Assembly: GCA_037903475.1 (NCBI GenBank)
Contig: JBAJFG010000475.1
Span: 744,001-808,000, forward strand
Reading direction: 5' to 3'
Origin: Ancylostoma caninum
Lineage: Eukaryota; Nematoda; Chromadorea; Rhabditida; Ancylostomatidae
Length of the DNA: 64,000 nt
This document shows, piece after piece, positions 46,035 to 56,385 of this stretch. How positions within the stretch are numbered: position 1 is the stretch's first letter; each line of letters starts with the position of its first letter. A program made the position numbers and the translations under genes. The notes below the pieces were generated by a model that worked only from the letters and a program-made list of their open reading frames with translations, did not search any database and was not told the origin of the DNA.

Positions 46035-46912
46035 CAAAGGTTCCTCCACTTTTGAACGCTTGTACACCCTTATCACGCCGTTGGACCCAACTCCAGGCGT
46101 TTCCCCGCTTTTGGACGCCGGCGCACCGTTATTACACCGTTGGACCCGACTCCAGCCGTTTCCCCGCTTTTGGACGCTGGCGCACCGTTATTACACCGTT
46201 GGACCCGACTCCAGCCGTTTCCCCGCTTTTGGACGCCGGCGCACCCTTATCACCGCTGGACCCGACTCCAGCCGTTTCCCCGCTTTTGGACGCCGGCGCA
46301 CCCTCATCACGCCGCTGGACCCGACTCCAGCCGTTACCACTTTTCGACGCCGGCGCACCCTTATCACGCCGCTGGACCCGACTACAGCCGTTTCCCCGCT
46401 TTTGCACGATGGCGCACCCTTATCACGCCGTTGGACCCGACTCCAGGCGTTTCCCCGCTTTTGGACGCCGGCGCACCGTTATTACACCGTTGGACCCGAC
46501 TCCAGCCGTTTCCCCGCTTTTGGACGCCGGCGCACCTTTATCACGCCGTTGGACCCGACTCCAGCCGTTCCCCCGCTTCTGGACGCCTGCGCACCGTTAT
46601 TACACCATTGGACACGACTCCAGGCATTTTCCCGGTTTCAGACGCCGGTGCACCCTTATCACATCGTTGGACCCGACTCCAGGCGTCTCACCACTTTTGG
46701 ACGCCGGTGCACCCTTATCACACCGTTGGACCCGACTCCAGCCGTTCCCCCGCTTCTGGACGCCGGCGCACCGTTATTACACCATTGGACACGACTCCAG
46801 GCATTTTCCCGGTTTCAGACGCCGGTGCACCCTTATCACATCGTTGGACCCGACTCCAGGCGTCTCACCACTTTTGGACGCCGGTGCACCCTTATCACAC
46901 CGCCGGCGCACC
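46035..46912 (-). repeat. Minisatellite array, family 2, unit about 59 bases
   Basis: About 15 units have the core GTTGGACCCGACTCCAGCCG, TTTCCCCGCTTTTGGACGCC and GGCGCACCCTTATCAC on the plus strand. The last part contains a higher-order duplication: three units (about 46560-46737) recur at about 46738-46912. Read on the minus strand, the unit aligns to family 1 (GGAnnCGGGTCCAnCG, AAGGG, GCCG), so the two are likely cousins. The long open frames here are artefacts of the repeat. Confidence 0.95.
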
Positions 46913-47218
46913 TCTAACATACACTATGGCCTAATCCCCATCCGTGTCATCCCTCGCCTGTCTGGTTCCTCCTCTTCGTTATAAAGGCACACTACCCGTC
47001 TCTTTCCTTTTATACGGGTCTGTAATCACAGGCCTATCTCATTCATTACAACTGTGGTGAAAACAACTGTCGGCCATTAACACGTCTGAACATGACTGAA
47101 GTGGCCCAAAACACCCTTAAATCAATGTAAAAATCAAAATTTACCACATTTTCGTACATAACTCGACGCGCTGAACACAATGGTGTAGGTATTTTCCGTT
47201 TTCGATGGCTGGTTCTCG

Positions 47219-47219
<1 letters not shown>

Positions 47220-47247
<28 letters not shown>
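47220..47247. repeat. CA dinucleotide microsatellite
   Basis: About 14 uninterrupted CA units lie near the right edge of the insertion in the MITE. Confidence 0.95.
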
Positions 47248-47249
<2 letters not shown>

Positions 47250-47279
47250 GAACTGCCAATTAAGAAGAAGTAAGATTTT

Positions 47280-47375
47280 TTATCAATTTTATTTTCCGTC
47301 TGGGTCCCCAGAACGTCGGAGACCCCACTTTCCCCCACGCCCCTCCCCTCCCGCCCCGTTTTGCGTCCACCACTG
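47280..47375. mobile_element. Right half of the split CAGTGG-type MITE
   Basis: It begins at ATCAATTTTATTTTCCGTCT, followed by GGGTCCCCAGAAC, and ends TTGCGTCCACCACTG, matching 52284-52383 of the complete copy. With 45538-45705 it accounts for one whole MITE. The outer flanks GGTGTCCACC and GGTGTGCACC are a 9-of-10 direct repeat. Confidence 0.75.
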
Positions 47376-47751
47376 GTGTGCACCGATAGAGAAAGGGTCT
47401 GACCTGGCCCAACAGTGGGGAAAACTCCAGTATACGGGTCCACGGATGGAGAATAGGTACTACGCAGCCAAGTAGTGGGGAAAATGCCAGCGCGTCGGTC
47501 CACAGATGTGGCTCAGTAGTGGAGAAAGCGCCAGTGTAGAGATCTATGGATGGAGAATGGATCTGCCATGGCCCAATAGTGGAGAAAACGGCAGTGTACG
47601 AGTCCACGGATGGGGAACGGATCTGTCGTCTCTTTTAATGATTAGTCTTGCTTATCCGTTAATTTTCTAAGCATTTAGCATGTGTGAAGCTTTTCTAGGT
47701 ACCTCAAGTGGCTGCCCCACTCCACTTTCTAGCGTCCTGAAGGGGTGCTAG

Positions 47752-48990
47752 TAAAATTAAATAAAATAGTTGGCCGATAACCCAGCAGCGTGAAGCGCAC
47801 AGAAGCGCTCGTATGAATCAGAGGGCACATGTTTTTCCCCACTTCTGCAATGGTCTTACACTAGTAGTTCTAACCTTAAAACCAAGTGAGTTCGGCTGTT
47901 CCTTCGGTACTACCCCAGTTGTTTCTGTGTATGTGCTCTTCTCTGTTACAAATTCATCCTACTGTGTGTTCTCATTAAATCTACAAGATGTACTGATATT
48001 TATACAAGTTTTGTGTTGTATGTTATGCTACATTGTAATGCACGCGTGGCGCTGTTTCACGCCTTTAAATAAACAAATAAATAGGTAGGCAAATATTGCA
48101 GAAACCAGGCAAGCTTTAGTGGTGATTTGCCGAAAATTACCGAATAGAATGACCAAAGAACGTCGCCTATTCTGGGAAGCTGGAAGGGCTTCAATCAATT
48201 TTTCTGAAAGCCTCCATGAATGAGGCGCTATTGGTCGTGTCTTATAGTGCGAACTGGATGGAGTGTTTTGATGTGCATAGGGCTCTTGAATTTCGTTCAT
48301 CCAGGATTGATTGTCCTGAATCCACACAAGGAAAAACACATATCACCCCGGTATTTGATCATAAATCCTGTAGCTAGTCTGGTTCGGCACCGTTTATTCG
48401 AAGACAGTACCATCATCAACTGATCGACATACTGCAAATGTAACTTGACGGATAACAATCCATATAAGCTTATTATTCTCCGAGAATCGAGATAAAACCT
48501 TCTTGTTTTTCTTTCATCTCAATATCTACGCTCGTTCCGTCTGCGCTAATACTCCGCGAGCAATGTGCCGATGCACAAACAAACACTGTGGTTTTTATGT
48601 GTTGTTTGCTAGACGTCTTTCTTTTCGCTTTAAAGATATTCAGTTTCTCCGTTTCTCCTGCGTAATCCTGGTTTAGTAAGTTATTGGTATCCAAGCATAA
48701 GTACTGCGTATAGCAATAAACTTTTTTTTTTCTAAGAAACGCAACGTGGCACATGCATATAATACGTGGATAGTGCTCGCGACAGCAATTCTCCGTCTCG
48801 CCATGCTTTGAAGCCGAGCTCGCCACCATTCGTTCCGTCAAGCACCTACATACGTGCACTTTCTGCCGCAAAAGTCGGAGTTCCCTGCAGGATTCTCTGA
48901 GGTGGGATTCCCAACGTCCTGCTGTCGCCATGCATACCTATAAGCATTCTTTCAGTTTTTAGCACTTGGGTTAAGTGAACTGGTTGAGTG
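47752..48990. other. Stretch without a supported gene
   Basis: A minus-strand frame of 152 codons (48931-48473) starts with ATG and a helical, Arg-rich segment (MATAGRWESHLRESCRELRL). CAC-GTATGTAGG follows at about 48857-48846 and could be a splice donor. I found no continuing exon and no family, so it is not called as a gene. Confidence 0.3.
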
Positions 48991-49173
48991 AGTGTTGATA
49001 AATTGTTCGAAAGAATGCTATAGGTACGAATTTAACATGAGGAGTTTGAGTCCAAATTCTCTTGAATTTCTCTAGCAGGGTAAGTCTTTGGAGCCAAACT
49101 TGGTCGTGGGACGAGAAGGAATTGAACTTCAGTGTTGATAAATTGTTCGAAAAAATGCTATAGGTACGAATTT
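48991..49173 (+). repeat. Direct repeat pair, 43 bases, 140 bases apart
   Basis: 48991-49033 and 49131-49173 share GTTGATAAATTGTTCGAAAG and GAATGCTATAGGTACGAATTT-like sequence, with one difference. The intervening sequence is unique. It looks like a local duplication or the edges of a small insertion. Confidence 0.9.
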
Positions 49174-51655
49174 GAAATCCTCACTGTCCTCGAAACGCGC
49201 TACACACATGTATACTAAGTTCTAAAAGCGTTAGTACCAGTGCAATATTTCCTAGTTGCTTTTTTTACGACAGCAAATTTAGCAGTCGTGAAGCCGCATT
49301 TTGTCCACGAGACGTACATAATTATGCGGACGTTAATAATACTGCTAATCAGCCATGGAAATCTCCTTGAGATTGCTCAATGTTCGCTGGACTCTAGTAA
49401 TTGAAACTCTTTCATGGCTCCTAGTGAGGATGGCACCGTTGTGATGAACTCGAACACGAGGAACTGGGGGGGGGGGATGGGTGAGGAGGAGGGAACGTAT
49501 GGACATGAGAATGTTCTACTGCTAGTAATGGTCACCTGTTGGAAGAGCCTCCATTGTAAGTTCCTTACGGTCCCTTGGGATGTTCCAGACGAGCCCACAC
49601 ACAATACCTCCGGTAATCTTAGAACAAAAGACGAAAAAGACGCAAATGCGCGTCTTTATCGTCTTTTTGCCATAAATCAGTTCAGAGCAGGGATATCCAC
49701 ATACGTTCAGAATCAGCTTGGGGTCACATCGGTTGTATCATAGAACCGCCATCACCGTACCATGAAATGTGACGAAGTGTAAGGTGTGCTCTAATGGCCA
49801 CTTTCTCCACAATCTATGAGATCCCATACTGATTCTAAAAGGATGGCTATATGAGCAAAAAAGATTGCTTTGACCATTTAGAGTAGGAATCCACCAGCCT
49901 CTACCGTTTTGCAATCATAAGGTGCTAATTTAGCAAAATTTCGAGAAGTTCGAAGTCTACAAAATGAGGCAAACGTGATGTAACTTCGTCCTACTGTGGT
50001 AAGCGCACCAATACAAAAAGATTTTATTAACATTTGCCGCGAAAGCTAGTGTTTTGCACAGTCTTTTTTGGTTTCCAGTGAATTTCAGGGCGCAAATGCC
50101 CTAAGGGCATAAGTTTGTACGCATTCAAACTCCATCACAGGACCACCTCATAGATCTCGAAACGCTGATTCCAAAAATGTGTACAGGTATGTGGATGTCT
50201 CTGCTCTGAACTGAGTTGTAGGAAAAAGACGGGAAAGACGCTCATTTCCCGACGGTATTGTACTGTGCCTTCGCTAGAAGCTTGGGTCCTGAAAAACTAC
50301 GGCGGTCATGTGAAATCTTTGCTTTACTACTCTGGGCCGTTTGCTATCCATGGAACAGAGGAGAGTGAGAGGGAGAGTTTGATTTCACCCTGTTCCAACT
50401 CTAGGTCAAATAGAAACCCTGAAAATGTTTGTAATGTTCCAGCTTGTTTCATGAATCCCAAACTCATACTCGAGACCTTGTGCATCTCGCCGAGGGGCTG
50501 CAACTTTTCCGACAATGCCCATGAATACAGACAGTTTTTTTTCAAGAAAGGGCCTGGCACTGCAGCTTGTGCACTGTGTCTGAAATCCTAATTTAATTTT
50601 GCTTTGCATGCGCTCGACAAAGGGACGGTAATTTGGCGCTAGAGGCAACATGGGAAAAGTTATAAGCGCAGGCAAAATTGTTCAGTTCCCCGTTTTTGCA
50701 CCTTATGAGGTCGCTATGAGGTTCTTTCAATGTTCAATGTTCAAAGCTCGCTTTGCTAAAGGTTGCTGGCTAGAGCACCACATTAGGGAAACCTCGGATG
50801 TCACAGATCCGTTAATCCATTATAAAAACGGAAGCTGCGTGTTGATGCGTCAGTTAGCGACACTGTCCATGGTTCACAGCTGTGATGTAAATTTTTTCTT
50901 GAGAAAATTAGACTTTACCACCTCCTCCCTCCTCCCTCTCGGGAAGTGGTGCTTTCAGTGCTTTTTGCTCGCCCCAAGCACATATTCGCAAGTGTCTCGT
51001 TCCATGCCGGCGAATGTCTTCTCGTTGACAGCAGCCGTGAGGCTTCAATTAATTTATAAGCTGCCTGCCTTGCTCACCGGCGTTCGTTTCCGGATGACTG
51101 CGGCTCTTTAGAACGCTTTTGCAGTGTTTTCAGCAACATTAGCTCGTGCGTACGTCCACTTCGTTATCGTCTGGCGGTAAACAACGTAATGAGCCGTATT
51201 GCTGCAGCATTCTTGCAATTTTGCGATGTTATAAAAGCCAGATGTCTTTTTTAAAGAAATATCGTAGAATGCTTTAGATATCGTAGAATGCTTGTTAATG
51301 AATTCAATGCCTCTCACCACAGTCCTCCTTCCTCCAACACCCTTTCCACGTCGGTAATGAGTGGAGGGGAAAATCGTTCTTGTTGATTTAGTTTCCTCAT
51401 AAGAAATTTAAATACGGATCCAATAAAGAGTCTTTTAATTCTAAGAATACTATTGTGAATACTAATGTGTATGCTAATTTTGTCTTTTAGCGGTTATGTA
51501 TGATTTTCTCTCTTTGTTTGTCTATATATTGTTTTTTTTTTCGGGGGGGGGGGGGGGGGAGGTGTGAGGGAGTGGGAAGGGGATTTTTGATATCCTTTTA
51601 TACAAATGTTCCGTTCACTGAGTTGGGCGCCGATGATATAAATGAGTGAATGAAA
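49174..51655. other. Stretch without recognised genes
   Basis: It contains G runs at 49466-49476 (11) and 51543-51559 (17). ATCGTAGAATGCTT is repeated in tandem at 51261-51295. Open frames at 50265-50591 and 50650-51111 have no recognised motif. Confidence 0.35.
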
Positions 51656-51659
51656 TTAC

Positions 51660-51899
51660 TCATAAAAACCCAATTTTGCGGCCCAGTGGGACGAAGGCTC
51701 TTTTCAAAAGCACCAAATTTAATTTAGTGTCAGCTAAGAAACCGCAAAACATAGTAACTGCATTTTCGTCGAATGTACAGAAAGTAATTCGCGGCGTATT
51801 ATAGATCAAATTTTCCAAGTTTTTATGACATTTGTCAACCGCGCCTTGTATTTGGACAAGGATTTTGATTCTAGGACATGTTTCCATATCAACTCTCAC
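51660..51899 (-). other. Orphan open frame, possible exon or repeat protein fragment
   Basis: This minus-strand frame of about 79 codons begins after ACAATTTAG, a possible splice acceptor, and reads smoothly (METCPRIKILVQIQGAVDKC near the start, RAFVPLGRKIGF near the end) to a TGA. I do not recognise the protein and see no partner exon. Balanced composition makes it more protein-like than its surroundings. A chance frame or transposon fragment remains possible. Confidence 0.25.
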
Positions 51900-52040
51900 C
51901 TCTAAATTGTATCTTTTGCCTGTGCCTAGACATAATTACACGAAAGATTCTTGCACAGGTGGGCATGACTATGAACTAAAAGGTTACACAGAATACTGAA
52001 GGGTAATAGTATCAAAAATCTGGGTAGTATGGGTTTTGAA

Positions 52041-52064
52041 GGGGGGGGGGGGGGGGGGGGGGGG
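52041..52064 (+). repeat. Run of 24 guanines
   Basis: This uninterrupted G24 tract is the longest homopolymer of the window. Such tracts can form G-quadruplexes and are unstable in nematodes lacking the DOG-1/FANCJ helicase. Confidence 0.97.
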
Positions 52065-52180
52065 TGAATTGTTAGGGCCAAAGATACCTAACATCCGAAA
52101 ATTCACTCTTAGCCTAGCTAACCAGTCGTTATAAGCGTTTACATTCGCAGATGGGTCTGTAGTATTTCATACTTAACCAG

Positions 52181-52383
52181 CAGTGGCTGACGCAGGGGAG
52201 TCAAAATTACTTTGCAATACAAATAAAAACCTTGCATTAGTTTATTTTTGTTCATTTTTTTATTATTTTTAATATAATTTTTATTAATTTTATTTTCCAT
52301 CTGGGTCCCCAAAGCGGCGGAGACTCCAATTTTTCCCACGCCCCCCCCCCCCCGCCTCCGCCCACTTTCTGCGTCCGCCACTG
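52181..52383. mobile_element. Complete CAGTGG-type MITE, 203 bases
   Basis: The ends CAGTGGCTGACGCAG and CTGCGTCCGCCACTG are inverted repeats with one mismatch. Flanking octamers TTAACCAG and CTAAACAG match at 6 of 8 positions, a possible old 8-base target duplication, as made by hAT elements. The interior is AT-rich on the left and has a run of 13 C (52341-52353) on the right. Confidence 0.8.
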
Positions 52384-53438
52384 CTAAACAGTACTAGTGT
52401 TTATTACCTAAATGCCTATGGTTCATACTTTCTCTTTTCACCGATCATGAATGATGTGATGCTCGTACAGTTGACCAAATCGCAGCAAGTGGTTAACAGA
52501 TAAAGATGATTTTACACGCGTTCTCCGATTCCTATGCTAGTCTTCCAGTTTTTGTTCTTGGCGTTTTTAGTTCTTTGGCGCTTCTTCTCCTTGGAGTGTT
52601 TGGCTGTGAGTGCACAAAGTAAATAAGCAAAAATTAATAAAATAATAGTTCTAATGAGTGATAAACATCCGCATGTCACTTTTCTATTTTTGGCAGTGTA
52701 GTTCTTTCTTTTTCGAGGATTTTTTTCCTTTTTTCCCGTTTAACTGAACTTTTGAAAAGGTTGTTATGTCCCACTGCGACCATTATAATCCGTTTGCTTG
52801 CTATTTCCGTTTTTGCTCACATAACAACACAAATAGCTATGGAGGTCCTCGACTCTGCCCCATCAACTCTAATATACTAGGCGGGCTCACAGAATTGACT
52901 TTTCAAGATGTGATTTATCCCCATGGGCTCTTATACCTGCAGTATCTTATAACATGGAAATTACTGTTGCTATATGTAACGTGTAATGCCAATGTAATTA
53001 CACTGTAGCATTATATGTAACGACTATAAAAATTCACTGCAAATGCAGGGGAGGTAAATTATGTGCGAATTTTATTCAAGACATGATTGGTTCCTACGTT
53101 TAGTCATCCTCAACTGACTCTGTTTTCCCCAGATCTAAGGAAGTGCAACAGCTGGAGACAGGAGATTAGGAGCATGATGATGCAGCCTCACGTATAAAAA
53201 CCTCCTTAATGCTATTTCCTACTCTCGATGATGTGAAAAACTTATTAGTGGGGAAAATTCGCATGGCACTGACGTTTCCCATTTTAAATGACGCAATGCA
53301 ATCGGCTTCCATTCACACTCGTATTTACCCTATTAAATGATTAGAGGAAATCATCTTATGTGAAAATCATCGCTTCTTACTCCGAGGCGGCTCTGATACC
53401 AATTTTCAGATATATCGAGGAGGAACAGAGAGCATTGC
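52384..53438. other. Stretch without recognised genes
   Basis: Short open frames only. The Lys-rich minus-strand reading at 52540-52620 resembles no family I can name. Confidence 0.35.
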
Positions 53439-53520
53439 TGGTCTATACTAGGAATCGAACCATTGAGCGTGCTCATGTCTGCTGCGCTTCTTGCAAGTGC
53501 GCCATTCAATCTCAGGAGGA
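53439..53520 (-). repeat. tRNA-like relic (possible tRNA-derived SINE head)
   Basis: On the minus strand a B box, GGTTCGATTCC (53461-53451), lies 44 bases downstream of an A-box-like TGGCGCACTTG (about 53505-53495, one mismatch to consensus). That is the spacing expected in a tRNA gene. GCGC repeated around the A box could form a D stem. No acceptor-stem pairing or convincing anticodon stem is seen, so it is a relic or a SINE rather than a working tRNA. Confidence 0.4.
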
Positions 53521-53862
53521 TTTTCTCTTGTGTATATAAAAAAAGTTCACAACTCCCTACACGTATACACCTTAGCCTCCTGAATTCATCAATTTACTTA
53601 TTTATCTCTTGAATATGACATCATTTTGGTGTGATTGTTAGCAGAAACAAGTCATAAGGTGAACATGGGCTGATGCAGCCTCACAATAGACAGAGCAGTA
53701 GATTTTTCTCTGTTTTAGTGTTTTCTTTATCTCAGCACCCACCTTACCATGTAGCTCCATCAAGTTATTAAATATGTACTTATTGACATTCGTACTGATC
53801 TGTGCTCGGCCTGGATTTAAATGCATGAGTGACACCGGTCCACGCCTCAAAATAGTAAAATA

Positions 53863-55129
53863 TTAGGTTGGTGCAAAAATAATGCGCGTTTTTCGCTGCT
53901 TCATCTTCGGTGCAGAAAACTTCCGGTGTTTCTTATCATCTGTATGAGAAGTTGCACATGGTTTTGTAGCAAATTTCATGGCCTTTTCAAATATCTCATC
54001 CATTTTGAGCGAAGTTTATGTTTTTGGTGAATTTTTGGTTGTGGAACGAAAGGCGCCAAAACAAGTTTTTTGCAAAACTCACTTCAGCGAGCTGATACTC
54101 GACGGCATGGCAGCAGGAATAGCTCGGAATATCACCAGAGTTTTGGCAAAGGGAGTGTGAGCGAATGCATTCCGCCGAGCTGCTCTCGAATTTTCCGGCT
54201 TGGTGTGCCTTGCTTCGAAAGTAAGGAATGTCGCATAGGTCTTCCTGGGGTTTGCGACCCCCAACTCATGGCAATAATCGAAGAGCACCCATCCAAAACA
54301 ACATATTTGGTTTTGCAGAACATTGCCGGTAATTGTTGTGAAACCGTCCCTCCCTTCAGTAAAAATGTGAGGATGAAAAAGCTTGACGAGTCGATGTCGC
54401 GTAAAGTGAACGTGTAGCACGTTGATCCCCATTGCTTCGCGTATCTGTAGTGAAAGAATTGCGACCAAACAGTCGGTCGCTTAGTAATTAAATATGAAAT
54501 ATAGACCGTCTTCGACAAAATGAAGTGCCTTGACCAACAGCTGGGCGAGGAAGATGCACCGAAACACACCCAGAAACCAAAACAACACCAAAATAAAGTC
54601 ACGGCGACTTTGTGGTGATCTGCTACAAAAATTGCTCACTGCAGCTCATTCATTCTTCCTAATCTGGTAAGTACTTTTAAGATGTAAATAAAATAAAATA
54701 GAAACTTCATTGTGTGACCCCAGCGTTGCTCGATAAAATGGATTCTTCACTCTTACACGGCACCGTCAAGGCACACCCTGCACAACAGATTCTTCACAGG
54801 TTGGAGCAACGGAGCTAGGAAGCTCGGACTCCTACATCATAATCAGCAAACCTCTCGCTCACCGACTACCACTTCCCCGAGAGCCTGGATGAATTCTTCC
54901 TGGAGAATTTTCTCGAAGACTAAAGTGACACCAAAACTGCCCTCCGAAAGTTCGTCGATTTTAGAAGGTCCTATCAGAATTGCGCGGTAGCCGGAAAACG
55001 TCTTTCTTATAGCTAAAGATTTGCTGATTACAATATTTCTTAGCCTTTTGAAAAAGATCGATTTTGAAAGGAGTTATGAGGTTCGGAATCGAAGGTGTGA
55101 AAACGCGCATTATTTTTGCACCAACCTAA
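53863..55129 (+). mobile_element. Decayed mariner with cecropia/Hsmar1-like ends
   Basis: The ends TTAGGTTGGTGCAAAAATAA are inverted repeats of about 30 bases, flanked by TA (53861-53862 and 55130-55131). The length is 1267 bases. The TTAGGTTGGTGCAAAA end is close to that of Hsmar1-type mariners. Plus-strand pieces of transposase remain, around DPQLMAIIEEHPSKTT (54259-54306) and EEDAPKHTQKPKQHQNKV (about 54547-54600). Many stops and shifts make it inactive. It is clearly a different lineage from the other two mariners here. Confidence 0.9.
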
Positions 55130-55131
55130 TA

Positions 55132-55678
55132 GATGCACAAAGATGTGGGAAGGTACATCCTAGTGAGTAGCCGCTTTACTCAGCATGGAGTCAAGTATTA
55201 GAGTAGCACGTATGAATTGAAAAGTAAGTTGGAATGAGAGTAGTAATAAATTACTAGGAGCATGTATTTTCATTAAGAAACTTAGTTGGTTATAAGGTTT
55301 CTGACTGTTGTTCGAGAATTCGCTATTGTTTATCCCACATTTTCTGCTAACAATTCAACTGTCAGCGCCTGCGAGCCCTCGGCCCTCTAACAAACGTGTT
55401 ATTAAATTATCTGTACTTTTTCCTCGGATTCAAGCCGGGTAGCCTTCATTAATCAAAATGAGACGGGCGCGAGAAATTTAATTTCCGACAGCGTTACATA
55501 TGATTCTGCAATCCAACCAAAAAAGAGATTCGGGGAAAATATCTGAGATGGGTTTCAACTATTGCTTCATTAGGTGAATGTTACGAGAGGATTAGAAGCC
55601 AACAGGGTTGTTTAATTTCCTGGGTGTAGCTTCAGCGCAGAGTTGCTTCCTGAGAATCTCTGCTGAGACGATTTCAGG
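55132..55678. other. Stretch without recognised genes
   Basis: No exon or repeat was recognised between the mariner relic and the microsatellite block. Confidence 0.4.
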
Positions 55679-55683
55679 ATGCT

Positions 55684-55740
55684 GGAGAGAGAGACAGAGA
55701 GACAGACAGAAAGACAAACAGACAAACAGACGGACAGAGA
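55684..55740. repeat. GACAGA-type short tandem repeat
   Basis: Imperfect GACAGA/GACAAACA units run for about 57 bases. The open frame across it is Arg/Thr/Gln low complexity and not a gene. Confidence 0.85.
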
Positions 55741-55899
55741 GGCGCAGCCATGCGTGGCATCTCAACTTTTTCGTCAAGGATCCATGAAGCATTTCTTCAC
55801 CTTCCCACTCGTAAGCGTGCTGGGTTTCAAAATATCCCCGGGAATGACCCGCCTGCCAAATTATGATGCCGGCGCTCTAGACCAGCTTCGAACTTGTCT

Positions 55900-56384
55900 A
55901 TTCATTCATTCATTCATTCATTCATTCATTCATTCATTCATTCATTCATTCATTCATTCATTCATTCATTTATTCATTCATTCATTCATTCATTCATTCA
56001 TTCATTCATCCATTCATTCATTCATTTATTCATTCATTCATTCATTCATTCATTCATTCATTCATTCATCCATTCATTCACAGCAATCATTTATTCACTC
56101 ACTCACTCATTCATTCATTCATTCATTCATTCATTCATTCATTCATTCATTCATTCATTCATTCATTCATTCATTTATTCATTCATTCATTCATTCATTC
56201 ATTCATTCATTCATTCATCCATTCATTCACAGCAATCATTTATTCACTCACTCACTCATTCATTCATTCATTCATTCATTCATTCATTCATTCATTCATT
56301 CATTCATTCATTCATTCATTCATTTATTCACTCATTCATTCATTCATTCATTCATTCATTCATTCATTCATTCATTCATTCATC
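55900..56384. repeat. Long ATTC tetranucleotide microsatellite with higher-order structure
   Basis: About 120 units of ATTC are interrupted by rare variants. An interruption, CCATTCATTCACAGCAATCA followed by TTTATTCACTCACTCACTC, occurs twice, about 149 bases apart (near 56070 and 56219). The array therefore grew partly by duplication of a 149-base block. Open frames reading FIHS repeats are artefacts. Confidence 0.97.
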
Positions 56385-56385
56385 A

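Larger units (their letters stand above)
45706..47279. mobile_element. 1.6 kb insertion in the MITE, carrying minisatellite family 2
   Basis: This block separates the two MITE halves. Near its left edge is a stem, GTCCGGC-TAAC-GCCGGAC (45739-45756), then GCTCGCTTCGCTCGC. The minisatellite fills its centre and a CA repeat lies near its right edge. Sequence at the two junctions, TATTAAT and TATCAAT, may be a target duplication. No coding sequence is seen. If read from the minus strand, the stem lies at the 3' side of a minisatellite, the same layout as the family-1 element. Confidence 0.5.
45514..47751 (+). mobile_element. Helitron/Helentron-like minisatellite element (copy B), interrupted by nested insertions
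   Basis: A partial family-1 unit, ACCAGGATAGGTGTCCACC, ends at about 45535, and the array resumes with GTGTGCACCGATAGAGAAAG at 47376. Four to five diverged units follow to about 47625. Then comes the same 3' flank as copy A, with the stem-loop at 47729-47751. Relative to copy A the stem has C-to-T changes that keep pairing as G-T. Similarity to copy A ends after CTAG-T. Everything between 45536 and 47375 is later insertion. Confidence 0.55.

Noticed and set aside
45973..46984. Open frames of 264-314 codons rich in Pro, Arg and Thr
   Set aside because: They are three overlapping frames of minisatellite family 2, about 59 bases per unit; not genes.
48473..48931. 152-codon minus-strand frame starting MATAGRWE
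   Set aside because: A possible donor early in the frame has no matching downstream exon, and no domain was recognised; kept only as a note in the region entry.
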